DNA of 64,000 nucleotides, from the NCBI GenBank assembly GCA_024663395.1, contig JANFAH010000016.1, positions 930,001 through 994,000 on the forward strand, read 5' to 3'. How positions within the stretch are numbered: the first letter of the stretch is position 1; each line of letters begins with the position of its first letter. This document shows, piece after piece, positions 44,004 through 55,657 of this stretch. Source of the DNA: Pisolithus tinctorius (Eukaryota > Basidiomycota > Agaricomycetes > Boletales > Pisolithaceae). The notes beneath the pieces were generated by a model, which worked only from the letters and a program-made list of their open reading frames with translations, ran no database searches and was not told the origin of the DNA. A program made the position numbers and the translations under genes.

Positions 44004-47000
44004 TTATGGCAGAGGTTGGTACGGGCCAGGTTTGTGTGGATAGTGTTCATGGAAAGTGGATACTATGTCAGAAGTGTGATCTAGCTCAGTTGCAAGCAAC
44101 CAAGAGGTTTCTTCATTGGTGTTCTCATAACCAGCCCAACGGACTAGATACAAGAGTTGACAGTGGCAGTGACAGCGGTCCACCTTAGAGTCGAGTATCT
44201 CTGATACTTCATACTCAAGGTCACCATTGACATCCACTGGCGGAGGCAGAGGTTGTTGTCGGTTTGGGAAAGGGTTAGCCACTGCAGCTTCCAGTTGTGA
44301 GACATGGAAGACCAGATGTACCGAGCACATAGAGTCAGGGAGCTTAAGGGTGACAGAATGTGTACCTGGCCTGGCCAGGATGGTGAACGGACCTAAGTAC
44401 TTTTCAGAGAGTTTTTCCAAAGGATGAGTGGAGCGGAAGTACTTGGCTTTGACATAGGCCTGTTCTCCGACCTTGAACTCAGGTGGAGGTATGTGTTTAG
44501 CATCTGCTGGACCCTGGTAGCACTGTTGAGTGGCGGACATTTCGGAGCGGAGGAAGTCATGAAGGGCGGAGAGCTCGACGATGTAGTCATGAGCCCTTGG
44601 AGAGGTGAAGTCTTGGTCAGGGACCACAGACAAGTTTGGATGGTATCCCTTGTTAGCGAAGAAGGGAGAAACTCCAGTAGTCGCACTTGGTGCGTTGTTG
44701 AAAGTGAACTCCGCTAGAGGTAACAGCTCAGCCCAGTTGTCTTGTTGGTAGTTGCAGTAGACACAAAGGTACTGTTCGAGGGTCTGGTTCGTTCGCTCGG
44801 TCTGGCCATCGCCTTCTGGGTGGTAACCCAAAGTGAAGTGAAGACGCATATCAAGGGCCTTTCCTAGAGAGTGGAAGAAGTGTGAGACAAACTCAGGACC
44901 TCTGTCGGAGGTGACATTAGCTGGTACTCCATGCTTGGAGAAGACATGGGTAAGGAAGAGCTTAGTGAGTTCGGCGGAGGTGATGGAGTTGTGGGTGGGG
45001 ATGAACACCACTTGCTTTGAGAGGCGGTCCACTACCATGAGTATGGTGGAGTAGCCATCGGAGTTTGGGAGGTGTTTGATGAAGTCCATGGAGATGGAGT
45101 TCCAAGGTCTCTCTGGGATGGGAAGTTGCTTCAGTAGACCATAAGGGCGGTGGCGCGGAGTTTTGCTGCGTCCACAGGCGGTGCAGGACCTGACATATTC
45201 TTTTACGTCGGAGTGGAGGTTAGGCCACACGTAGTCTCTGCGGACGAGTTCTAGGGTGTGGTTTTGCCTGAAATGGCCTGCTAGAGGATGGTCATGCTTA
45301 AACCGAAGCACTCGAAGGCGGAGGTCATCAATGTCAGGGACAAAGATATGACCATCAAGGCAGAGTAGACCGTCAGAGTCCAGGGACCACCGAGGCTTAG
45401 TCAGAGTTGGGAGATGGCTGGCAGAGACAGGGTCAGAGGGTAGGGTGGAGATGATGTCGGAGTGCAAGCACTCAACATCGAAGACCATGGCAGCGTGGAG
45501 TACAGGTGCCAAGAGGGTGGTGGTATGGAGGGACAATGCGAGTTGCTCCTGTGTAAACATAGGGCAGAGATTGTGAGGATTTACCTGCGCATAGTCCCTA
45601 TCCCCCCCTTTTGGGTAGACGTCCCAATGTCGCATAAGTGCGTTGGGTTTGGCTCCTAAGTGGCCAGGTCAGAAGCGGATGGAAAGATTAAACTGCAAAA
45701 GGTACTCCGACCAGCAGGCCTGTTGACGAGTGAGAACCTTAGAGGTGGAAAAGTACTCAAGGTTTTTGTGGTCCATCACCACATCAACAGGTAAGTTGGA
45801 GCCTTCTAAGTAATGCTGCCAATGGTGGAAGGCCTTGAAGATAGCCAACAGCTCCTTGTTGTGGGTATCATAGTTGAGTTCTGGCATGGTCATGGTGCGA
45901 GAGTAGAAAGCAACTGGGTGGAGTTCACCGTCAGAGCAGGTGATTGACAGAATGCCAGCAATGGCATAGTCAGAGGTGTTGGTTTCAACTGTAAGTGGAG
46001 CGTCAGGAACCCAGTGAGTGAGACCAGGAGCAGAGCTGAAGGCATCCTTCAGGCAGAGGAAAGCGGAGTGGCACTCCTCGGAAAAGTTCCAAGGAGCACC
46101 CTTTCGCATGAGGCGAGTGAGCAGAACAACGATGTTGGAGTAGTTATTAATGAATCATCTGTAGAAATTTGCGAAACCAAGGAAAGACTGGATGTCTCAC
46201 ACCTTCTGTGGCTCAGGCCAGTCATGGACTGCCTGAACCTTCTCAGTGGACATGGTGAGACCGGAGGGAGAAAGAACATAACCGAGGTACTCGATGGAGT
46301 CGGAGTGAAACTCGCACTTCTCCGGCTTGGCATAAAGGCCATGCTTTCGAAGGCGGCAGAGTACCTCTTTTACGTGTTTGCAATGTGACTCCATGTCCTG
46401 CAAATAGATTAGGATGTCATTGAGGTATACCACAACGCAGACATCGAGCATGTCTGCAAAGATGCTATTGACGAATCGCTGGAAAGTTGCAGGCACGTTA
46501 GTCAGACCAAATGGCATTACCTGCCACTTGTAAGAACCATAACGAGTGCGGAAAGCCGTTTTCCATTCATCTCCATCTGCTATGCAGACTAGATGATAGG
46601 TGTGGCAGAGATCAATCTTGGTGTAGACTTTGGCGTGGCTTGGAGAGTCGAGTAGGTCAGAGATGAGCAGCAGCAGATAGCAATCTTTTTTCGTGATTTT
46701 GTTGAGTCCTTGGTAGTCTACACAGAGGCGGAGTGAGCCGTCCTTCTTCTTCACAAAGAGGACAGGGGCACCATGAGTGGAGGTGGATTGTTTGATGAAA
46801 CCGTAGCCAAGATGCTCGTCAATGAAGGTGCAGAGAGCTTCAAGCTCTGGCAGAGAAAGAGAGTAGATTGTACCAATGGGCAGAGAAGCTCCTTCCTCGA
46901 GGTCAATCTTGAGATCAAACGAGCGGTGTGGTGGAAGTTCTGTGGCCTTGTCTTTACTAAAGATGTCGGCAAACTCGTGGTACTCAGGAGGAACCGAGGA

Positions 47001-47882
47001 GAGGTCAGGAGGTGGAGAAGAAGCAGAGGATGCACAAAGCTTCATGTCATCAGCGGAGAGCTGTAAGCAGAACTGTCTAGAGCCAGGGAGGGCACAGGCT
47101 CTGACATACACAGCAGCATTGATGAGTGAGATGAGCAGAGTGGAGCACAGCGAGTCTGTCGGAGGTGCAGTCGGAGCTGCAAACGGAGCGGAGGGTGTTG
47201 GATCCAGAGCGGAGGTCGCAGCAGAAGATGACAAAGGCGCCTGGGGTGTCGGCATTCCCTGTAATGATGGTTTGAACGATATACTGCCCGGTACCCAGTC
47301 AATCGACAGATTGAAGCGGGTGAGCCAGTTGTGTCCTAATACCAGTGAGCATGAAGAATCCAACGGAGTAACATAAAATGAAACGGAGTTGACATCGCTG
47401 GAAGGAAAGTGGAGGGAAAGATCTACTTCTTGGGAAATGACAGCATTTGTACTACCATCAAACAAGCAGAGCGGAATTGGCGGAGAAACAGAGGAAACAG
47501 GAATGGCATATTTTTTGATTACAGATGGGTCTATGAAGCAATGAGAAGAACCAGAATCGATCAACACAGAAAAAGTATCAACAGAATAATCTGGAAGAGT
47601 TACAGACAGAAGTAAAGAATTGGGACTGGAAAGAGCGGATGCGTTGAGTCGGATATCCGGTTGTGCACAGTTGGGATCAACGCTTCCTCCAGGCTGTGCG
47701 AGCTCCCTGGAGGAGCGGACTAATTTTTTGGCTCTGCCTTCTCCGCAGGCAGAGTAGGCAGAGTTCCAGTCATAGCTGCATGGGCTTTGGCTGCATGGGA
47801 GGTGGACTTGGGACAGTCCTTGGCGGAGTGGCCAGCCTCGCCACAGAAGAGGCAGAGGTTGTTTTTCATCCTGCACTGGCAC
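44004..47882 (-). pseudogene. Element C pol: protease, RT, RNase H, integrase, chromodomain (three TGAs)
   Basis: A single frame, in -1 phase to gag, is broken by TGA at 46197-46199, 46155-46157 and 45669-45671, each where Arg (CGA) is expected. The protease motif LIDSGSSHC lies near residue 110. The RT box reads VVYLNDILIY near residue 484: the first catalytic Asp of the usual YxDD is Asn. RNase H (VETNTSD, MDHKNLEYF), an integrase zinc region (HDHPLAGH..CTACGRS) and core (MDFIKHLP, TSDRGPE, DGQTERTNQTLEQ) follow. The C-terminus has a chromodomain (LEYEVSEILDSKVD..YLVRWAGYENT..). The element can no longer transpose by itself. Confidence 0.92.
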
Positions 47883-49003
47883 TCAGCAGAGGTGAGTTTG
47901 CCATCTTTGCCCAGAAGGTGGGCAATATCGGACTTAGGCACGTCGGACTTGGGTGGATCTTTCTGTTTGCCCTTGCCCTTGGTGTCGGACTTCGGAGCAG
48001 AGGAGGAGGACAATGACTTAGGTTTATTGTCGGAGTTGGAAGACTGCGACCTGTCAGAGGTGGACTTGGTGGTGCATGAGATCTCTGCTTTGTGCTCCCA
48101 GTAGTGTGCATCGATGGTCTGAGCAAGTTCACGGAGTTGTGTGAGGGTAGAAGGTTTTCTGATGCGAGTGATCTTGTCCTTGATGCAGTCTGGAAGTCCG
48201 CTATAGAAGCAGTGGCGGAGTGCACCAACACCGTAGTCCTTGACCTGTGAAGCCCAGTGATTGAACTCCACGATGTATTTGGTAATTCGAGAACCATCCT
48301 TCATGGTGAGGTTCTCGAGTTGTTGGATGGCATCCGCTATGGCATCATGCAGACCAAAATTAGTTGTGAGCTCTTGCAAGAACTCATGGTAGTTGTCCAT
48401 CCAGAGCAGGTGGTCATAGTTGTCGGGATTTAGTAGATCTGGCTCGAACCAAGCCAGAGCCATACCCTTGAGACAAGACTGAGCGAAGGTAACCTTTGCT
48501 CTGTCGGAGCAGAATGCGCAAGGGCGGTCTTGGAAGTTCAGCTCGCATTGAACGAGGAACTCGCAGAGTTTCTTAGGGTCGGAGCTGTCAAAGGTGTCAG
48601 GCTCACGGACTTTGGTTTTCAGAGCGGAGTCCCCAGTGTGCGAACTAGACTGCGCAAGTGCATGGACAGCTCTAGCAAGAGCTACAAGGGGGTCCTCTGG
48701 CAGCTCAGCCGGGTCTTCGGGGACATCCCCATCACCACTGCCCCCGCCATCGGGATCACCATCAGGGTAGTCAGGGTCGGGGTCAGGTCCATCATCTCGA
48801 TTACGAGGAGACGGAGTATGGAAGGTTGTTGGGTGGAGGTCAGAGTGACCAGCTTGCAAAGCGCTTTTGCCCTCAGCACGAGAGTGGCATCGAGCAGAGA
48901 ATGATTGGAACTGTTCGACAATGGAAGGGAGTCGATGCGGATTAGCTAGCGCTACAGCGAGGTTCTCAGCAACCTCTCTCTGGGATTGAGCTCGAGTTCT
49001 CAT
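47720..49003 (-). CDS. Element C gag
   Basis: Intact frame of 427 residues starting MRTRAQSQREVAEN. A low-complexity Asp/Pro/Gly-rich part is followed by the retrotransposon gag capsid domain (DTFDSSDPKKLCEFLVQC.. to about residue 290), a Ser/Lys-rich linker (GKGKQKDPPKSD) and a zinc knuckle CLFCGEAGHSAKDC (about 378-391). It would form the particle and bind RNA. The 3' end overlaps pol, which is reached by a -1 shift. It is the only undamaged gene of element C. Confidence 0.9.
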   Translation of the reverse strand: MRTRAQSQREVAENLAVALANPHRLPSIVEQFQSFSARCHSRAEGKSALQAGHSDLHPTTFHTPSPRNRDDGPDPDPDYPDGDPDGGGSGDGDVPEDPAELPEDPLVALARAVHALAQSSSHTGDSALKTKVREPDTFDSSDPKKLCEFLVQCELNFQDRPCAFCSDRAKVTFAQSCLKGMALAWFEPDLLNPDNYDHLLWMDNYHEFLQELTTNFGLHDAIADAIQQLENLTMKDGSRITKYIVEFNHWASQVKDYGVGALRHCFYSGLPDCIKDKITRIRKPSTLTQLRELAQTIDAHYWEHKAEISCTTKSTSDRSQSSNSDNKPKSLSSSSAPKSDTKGKGKQKDPPKSDVPKSDIAHLLGKDGKLTSAECQCRMKNNLCLFCGEAGHSAKDCPKSTSHAAKAHAAMTGTLPTLPAEKAEPKN

Positions 49004-49064
49004 AACGGTGTAAGTTTTTTGGAAGACAGAAAAGGAGATCGTACAAGTGCAAGTACGAATTTAC

Positions 49065-49778
49065 TGTCAAGTCCAGGCCTACTCCAACCAACTCTGACAC
49101 TTAACAAGGTCTAGAGAAGGGTTCGGAAGCAAGTCTGACACAGAAGAACAGAACTCCAACTAGCGGAGTGTCAGCAGGAATGAAGACTGCCGAGGCAAAG
49201 GCGGAGTGGAGTGAGGGTGTTGGGTTTAGCTTGTGCACTACCCCCTTGCACGATCTCAGCCCTCATATTTCAGAGGGAGAGTACAGATGGAGAGTCAGAG
49301 ATAACTCCGACAGGCAGAAGATGGAATCAGAGGGAGTAGGAACTAAGTTGATATTTGTACTGAAGAACAGCGGAGTACAGTATATGTTTTTATATGGCTA
49401 CGGAGGTACAGTAATTGGAATCGGAACTGACATACAGAGACTCATAAATTTTCAAGTAAAACTTCCTGGACGACGAATGAAGGGGAGATGGAGGACATAC
49501 GAACGGGTAACACAGAACATCCAGAAAAGGAAATAGTCCAGGCACTGGACCATGCGGTGAGCGCACTGCAGAGTACCTGACTGCGAAGGTAGTCACATGA
49601 CCCCTCAGAGAATGGACCACTCGGTCTGGTAGGAGAGCAACACAAGTCCAACAGCAGTCAGAGCGGAGATGGTTCACAAGCAACAGAAGTTGGGTGGAGT
49701 TGGTGTGGAGTGAGCAGATGACCGGCAGAAAAGGTTGCGGAGTGAGCAAAGACTTATGACGAACACATGGTTATGACA
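49065..49778 (-). repeat. 5' LTR of element C
   Basis: 714 bp in the minus orientation of the element. It is followed by ACTAG (49779-49783), the second copy of the target duplication. No primer-binding site starting TGG is evident at the inner edge (GTAAATTCGTACTTGC on minus). Confidence 0.95.
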
Positions 49779-49783
49779 ACTAG

Positions 49784-51600
49784 CGAGGTCCCTTATCCCC
49801 CTCTTAGGGTAGACTTCCCAAGTCTACAGGGGTACAAGGTGTGGGCTAGGACCACCAAGAGGAGTACTGGACAGGTAGTAGGAGTACTACCACCAGAGTT
49901 GTAAGTCTGAGTACTGAGAATGCCGAGACTGGCTTAACAGGTGTCAAGACCAGTTTTGGGAAGCTTTTTCAAGGCTGGAAAAGCTTTAAAACCGGAGATA
50001 CAAGGCTGGCAGAGCAGGCCGGACTGGTATGGGGATAGTAAGGAGTGTTGAAGTCAAAGGTGAGGGTATGAAGGCTGGAACCAGAGCCCGAGAGGAAACC
50101 AGAAGGCCAGTGAAGACCGGCAGGCCAAAAGACAACCAGTAAGACTGGAGTCAGGAGAGTGGGTGGGACCAGAGTTCCGGAGTCAATGGTGGGGTGTCAG
50201 TGGCAATGGTTAGGGGAAGGTGAGGGGTTAGCTGGTACCCAAAGGGGCCTCACGAACATACAAGTTCCAGGGCGAGTGGGTGAGCTGGGAAACAGACTGG
50301 CAGAGTCAGGGGTTTGTCAGATGGGCCAAAGCCTGGGGTGTCTTGCAAGCAAATTCATGCTCCAAGGCAGGGTTGACATCAGGGGGGTTAGCAAACTTTA
50401 GTATTAGGCAGGGATAGGTGACTGCACTACACTTGGCCACCAACGGGTGCCTATTGAGTGGGCTAGTCAATTCCCTACAACCAAGATACTTCAGTTCCTA
50501 ATGGGTTGACAAGGCCAGTTAAAACAAGAGTTGGAGACCAAGAAAGAACCAAGGCTGGGTCCACCAAGGACTGGAAAGAGCTGCTAGGTCAAGACCATAG
50601 CACTGGGGTAGAGGACAGGGGTAGTTCCAGGAGGAGGGAGAGGCCTGAAGGCTGAATGAGTGACAGAGGAGTAGCATAGCGCTACCCAAGGGGTATCAAA
50701 GGCCGAGGGAGGCCGGAGACGGGAGACCAGCCAAAAGGAACGAGTCCGGAGTGAGCAAGACTGGTCAGGGACCATGAGGAGGTCCAGAGATGAGCACCGG
50801 GAAAGAGAAAGGAGACTGGAGTCAGCAAGACTGGTCAGGGGCTACAAGGAAGTCCGGAGGTGACAGGCTGGACAAAGGCTGACAAGGCCTAGTGAAGGAG
50901 GGAAGACTGGAACTCAGGAGACTGGTCATAAGGGAGTCCGGTGGTGGGACAAAGCAGACACAAGTAGGAGGACCGGAGTTAGCAAGTCTGGTCCAAGGCT
51001 ATGAAGCTGGGTTGAGGCTGAGGGAAGTCTGGGGACTGGCAGGACAAGCCAGGAGGACTGCTAAGGGGGACAGAGTGATGCACTAATTGATTTGTCTCTA
51101 CTGAGACCACCAGTTTGGCTTCTGGTGTACCAGAGTACCAACTTGTTGACCCAGTTAGGATCCTGGGGTAGACTCTAATTGTTTTGTCTCAACTGAGACC
51201 ACCGGTTTTGGCTTCTGGAGTACAAAGTTACCAACTTGTTAACCTGGTTAGGATCCCAGGGTGGACAGAGGACAGGGAAAGGACCGGAAATGAGGTCAGG
51301 GACCGGGATAGGGGCCGGAGGACCAGCAGACCGGTCCTAGACCGAAGACCAGGGCCAGGAGCAAGTCTGAAGGACTAGCATGCCCAGGGGGTGCCTCCAA
51401 GTGAAAAGAGAGGCCAGAAGAGAGATCAGGGACCGGGCTGGCAGACCAGTCCTAGACTGAAATGGAGGTGTCATGCACTAGCTAAGACCACCAGAGCCAA
51501 GGCCTGGTGTAAGTCCAAAGGACAAGCACCATTCCAAGGCTGAGGTGACTAGTGCAGGATTGGTGTAAGGAGAGAGATCTCCTTACTACAGGATTGGGTA
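49784..51600 (-). repeat. Internal part of element E (right half)
   Basis: It continues the CTGG/CCAG-rich texture interrupted by element C. At its left edge a run reading AAGAGGGGGATAAGGG on minus resembles the purine tract at 39596 and also a conserved pol segment of element C, so its origin is ambiguous. A 91-bp imperfect tandem duplication lies at 51085-51266 (both units contain CAACTTGTT and a GACCACC core). A perfect 9-bp-stem hairpin (GTAAGGAGA/TCTCCTTAC) sits near 51564. No second E LTR was identified. Confidence 0.45.
51085..51266 (+). repeat. 91-bp imperfect tandem duplication
   Basis: Two adjacent units, 51085-51176 and 51178-51266, share TTGTCTC..ACTGAGACCACC, TTGGCTTCTGG, TACCAACTTGTT and GTTAGGATCC in order, with about 15% difference. 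Confidence 0.8.
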
Positions 51601-51675
51601 TTAATTTCTATTTTATTTGTTTTATGGTTTCTTTACTTACTGTTGTGGGTACTATACTTGAGTAGTATACAGTAG

Positions 51676-52135
51676 ACTCCCTCTTAACCCATGGCCATTG
51701 GGACTGTCTGGGAGGTATGGGTTTCCAGGGAGTATGGGTTCTGTAAGAGGTCAGTTTTGAGCAGGAAAAAAATATACTTTGGCACATGTTTACCTAGTAA
51801 TTGGGTAGTAGATATTGTTCAACTACTCTTTCAAAGGAAAATAAGAAATTAATTTAGTATCTTTCATATTCTGCATCCCAGCTGTGCAGCTGTGCATGTC
51901 CTCCATCCAAATGAACCTAACATTGTCTCCAGCTTGCAGGCAAAGGAATCATCCAAGGCTTTTGTATATTTTTGTAATAGAAGTGCGGCTTGAAGGGCCT
52001 TGTTGCACATTGGTGCATCTGACTCATCATCCACATCACCGCTTCTTGCCAGCTCTTCCCACACCCTCTTCATGTCCATCACTGCCTCGTAGATGTCTTC
52101 ATCTGTTGCCTTGAAGGCTTGATGGGCCTGGCAAA
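51676..52135 (-). pseudogene. Pogo/Fot1-like transposase fragment with one terminal repeat
   Basis: The minus-strand frame 52135-51864 reads ATDEDIYEAVMDMKRVWEE.. and ends ..CKLETMLGSFGWRT, resembling the acidic C-terminus of pogo-type transposases common in mushroom genomes (recognised from memory of the family). About 190 bp downstream, CAGTAGACTCCCTCTTAACC (51676) looks like the element tip. No catalytic part and no matching right end are present, so it is a 5'-truncated remnant. Confidence 0.5.
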
Positions 52136-52589
52136 AATATATAATTATATAATAACATTTCCTTATTTGGTATTATCTTGGCATTATCTGACTATCCCTA
52201 TGGGTTATTATGGCATAAAATCTGCACATTTATTTTTCGCAGTTGCATCACCACATCACCGCATCCATTCAGCCGCAATACCTATGTGCCATGGCCTCAC
52301 CACCACACCCAATCAGCTGTGTCACCCATACGTCACAGCCTCACCGCCTCGCTGCCATGCCTGTTCAGCCATGCCCATTACTTTCAACTGTATCACCATG
52401 TAATTGTATTATTGTATATAGTACATAGATGATGTTGCTCGTTGCAAACTCAGTGCAACCATAGAATAAATTTAATTGGAGAGCATATTTCATTTCTTCT
52501 GGTGCACTTGTTAATTCTCACTCATCATCGCCATACAGTGGGGAGGGGGAGAGTGTAGATATAATATGAGAGGAAAAACATCAGATCTA
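52136..52589. other. No gene seen; His/Pro-coding-like CAC repeats
   Basis: AT-rich flank and a stretch (52240-52400) rich in CATCACC/CCATGCC words, open in several frames by composition only. I see no structural or coding signal. Confidence 0.4.
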
Positions 52590-54230
52590 CTAAGGACAGA
52601 GGGAGTGTGGGAAACTAAAGATCCTCTGCCAAATGAATGAATGAGCTGTGAAAGAAAAAGATGGGGAGGGACGTATTAATACCTGGAATTCTCTCCACAC
52701 AGATGGCTCCTTGATGATTTCAGTCATCTCGCCCTCTAGGATTCCCCCTGGCAGCATCTCCTTCGGCACCAATCCCTCCCTGTCCTTGTGAAATATAAGA
52801 CCGGCTTCTACTTCTGCTTTGCGCATCCGGTTGCGCTTCTGTTCTTTGACATCAGCTGCATGTAGATAGTCTTCAAGTGTGTGGAAAGCGGGTTGTGAAA
52901 GGAAGACTTGTAAGAGGTGGAGATGATTTTTGCAGATAAATCTTCGACACCAGCAGGTGTGGGTGCAGGTGTGGAGGAAGCCAGGGAAGTGGATAACGTA
53001 GAATAAGACAGAGATGCCTCTGGGGTATTGGGAGCAGTGAAATACGAGGTGGGGATGGGGGTGCAGAGGAAGCCAGAGAAGTGGGTAACATAAAGTAAGA
53101 TGGAGACGCCTCTGGGGTATCGGGAGTGGTGAAAAATTGGGCTGTACCTTGGCCATCGGATCCCTGTACCTCTGACAAAATTCATCTGGAGTCATACCGA
53201 CTTCAAACACGCATGCATTCCTCTTCACAACCCTGACCAACCCTGAGCTGTGTACCTGCCCTTTGACCGATTGTCCCTCGAGCTGATTCAGGAGTTGGGA
53301 GTCATTCAGGTTGATACAGAACACAAACCAATTGTGTGTGTCTCCCAACATATCAAAGAGCATATTGAGGGCAGCACAGAACTTGCCTGCAACACACGGA
53401 GTACCTGTGTTCTGGGAAGTAGTGACATCCTCATCCTCACATTCTTCTTTGACAATGGGAGGAGTCATGCCAGTGGCAGTATTGTCACATGGCATACGAC
53501 AAATGGTATTCTTCCAGCAGGTGGAAGGAGCACACATGGGTTTGACAGGTTGTTGGGCCACAATGATCATGTCCTTGCTCTTGGGATGGGCCTGTGTGGC
53601 AATGGCTTTCCCTGAGAAGAGACCTTTGACAAAGGGATTGATGGACCCCGCCCCTTCAGCACCATCCCCAAGGCCAGCGCTGGCTGCTGTGCTGTGAAGA
53701 AGAGCCACAAAATTGGGGTTAAGAGCATCGAGGTTGTGCTCTAAAAACGCCTCTGGGGAATATGTCACCAGGCCATTGAAATGGCAAATGGTGAATGTCA
53801 GGAAACCAGATCTATCCAAGCCACCTCCTAGTTTAAAGGAAGAATGGTTGCCCCATCGCTTGGCGAAGGCATCGGCCATGGTGTGATCCATCTTTTTGTG
53901 GGATCAGTGAGCTTGGTCATCCATGATGTGAATAAGGCCACCAGGTTCGTTCCAGAAGAGTCAGACACATTTGGAGTTGTCGAAGTAAGAAATGAGGGGG
54001 TCATATTTAGATATGCCTTCTGATTGGTATTCATTGACATGGGACTCAAACAGCTGTTGTTGAATGAAATGGTGCAGTTATTCGTTGGTGAAGTTAATGC
54101 AGAATTGGTCCAGCGAGTTGGATCCACCCATCATGTTCTGTGGACCGGGGAGATTGAATAAACTGATAAAAGTGTCAAAGAGATACATCGTTTGTTGTAG
54201 ATTGATCAAGTTCTTCTTCAGCTGCTTAAG
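52590..54230 (-). pseudogene. Fragment of class V-type chitin synthase, myosin-like domain
   Basis: Minus-strand text FDTFISLFNLPGPQN.., NSLDQFCINFTNE, GGLIHIMDDQA, DHTMADAFAKRWGNHSSFK, NPFVKGLFSGKAIATQAHP, QQPVKPM, VKGQVHSSGL, FEVGMTPDEFCQRYR and FLSQPAFHTLEDYL is colinear with the C-terminal part of the myosin motor-like domain fused to fungal class V chitin synthases. The 54230-53892 part has three stops (one TAA, two TGA where Arg fits); 53891-52590 is open for 433 codons but carries an unrelated insert with a 95-bp tandem duplication at about 52975-53145. The chitin synthase catalytic domain is absent. It is a duplicated gene piece, not a working enzyme. Confidence 0.85.
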
Positions 54231-54769
54231 AGCAAAAAAAATCATGATATCACAAGTGCAAGAGCCACATACCTTCTTCATGAATGGTGCTGGTGCATGC
54301 GAACACACTCGGAACGTTCCTTGCCACCCTTGCTTGCGATGGGGCAAGGGGGGCAGCTTGGTATGTGTGGCTGGTAGTTCGATATTACAAAACTGTAAGG
54401 GCTGAGAGCGGTGTGCTACAACTTCACTATTAGTCACACTTGTGTAGATTCTCGATATAGGCTGGCACAACTGCCAGCGAAACAAATCAAATTCAGACAA
54501 AGTACTATGGACATTAGGGAGCAATAAGTAGTGAGTGAAAAAAACGCAAGTATCACAAATCAATGTTGGAAATATCTCCATCCTTCACCATCATTGTCTG
54601 TTCAAATTGTGCGAACCACGGATTTGGCAGAGATGAGGCATTGTCATCGCTGTTGGATAAGAAGTCCTTCACTTCAACAGGGCTGGAAATGGACCCCCCA
54701 GGCTGATGAGGCCAAGTGGGTAGGGCGTCAGCATTTACTTAGTGCAGATAGTGTGATTAGTATGTTACT

Positions 54770-55486
54770 GTAAGTAACTAAATACAAACATACAGTCTTT
54801 GCGTTTCTTGCGGAAGGACCGCCTATTGGAGTCCATAGCCTCAGGGGAGGATAAGACATGAACAGAACACGACCTCTTGCCTAGAAAAAAAAATGTTGAT
54901 TTTAATGGTAAAAATAACAGTACTAAACTTACCAGTCCCAGTCGCAGTAGTGATTTTGAGGTTGGCAATGGAACTCAATAGTTCAACCACCTCATTGTCA
55001 CTCGCACTCATAGCCTCTTCATCAGTTCCCACTATGTCCGATCCCATCTTCCACTTGTCAAAAATATGATTGGGGACAGGATTTCGAGTGACTGTCCAAA
55101 AAATTAAGACAGCCAAAGTTGTAATGTTTTAGCCACATACTGAACCACAGATTACTATCAGCAATGCCAGACTTCTGGTGTCCCTTGAAATGGGCAAGAA
55201 CAACACCATTCAGATGAACAGCCATAGAGAGCTCAAGTTTGCCATTAGCAGGAACAAGAAGCTGCCAGTCAGGTTGGGTTTGGGATGTCATATTGGCTTT
55301 CTCACAACGAGAGTCAAAATATTGGAAGACATTTGGGAACCATGAATGCTGCTGGGTTGTAACATCTTTGTGTGACCAAGAAGAGTTAACTTCAATCATT
55401 TGTTGGAGATAGCATCCATGGTTTTCCAAGTGTTGGATGAACAGTCTCTTCTCCACCATCGTCTGTGGCAAGATCGGGTCCTTCAT
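54770..55486 (-). CDS. Unrecognised hypothetical gene, probably spliced
   Basis: The longest frame, 55486-55058, encodes 142 residues (MKDPILPQTMVEKRLF.., with Trp- and His-rich segments such as WSHKDVTTQQHSWFPNVFQYF). A second block, about 55116-54930, is acidic (GTDEEAMSASDNEVVELL) and ends at a plausible donor. A basic end (NRRSFRKKRKD) follows near 54800. I know no homologue. It lies between the chitin synthase fragment and the truncated D LTR and may be a captured or transposon gene. Confidence 0.35.
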
Positions 55487-55657
55487 TAACTGGCCATTTG
55501 TCTGTATTTTGATTTGCGAAGTAAGAGTTTGTGCAATAAAAATTTAAAAAGAAAAAATGCATCTATTCTGCATGTAATGATGGTGACAGAGCTGACATGG
55601 AACACCTGACCACTGGTTTGCTGTTGAGAAGGCTGGAATAAAAATGTCAGCCCAAGT

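Larger units (their letters stand above)
41645..49778 (-). mobile_element. Ty3/Gypsy chromodomain element C with antisense cargo gene
   Basis: LTRs at 41645-42362 and 49065-49778 both run TGTCATAACC to CTTGACA on minus, with 5-bp target duplications ACTAG at 41640-41644 and 49779-49783. A purine tract (AAGGGGGGGGCAC on minus) abuts the 3' LTR. Gag is at 47720-49003 and pol at 44004-47882. Between pol and the 3' LTR, on the opposite strand, lies a zinc-cluster gene (42556-43795). The LTRs differ at several percent of sites, mostly C/T and G/A, so the insertion is older than B. Pol carries three TGA stops and a mutated RT box. Confidence 0.95.
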
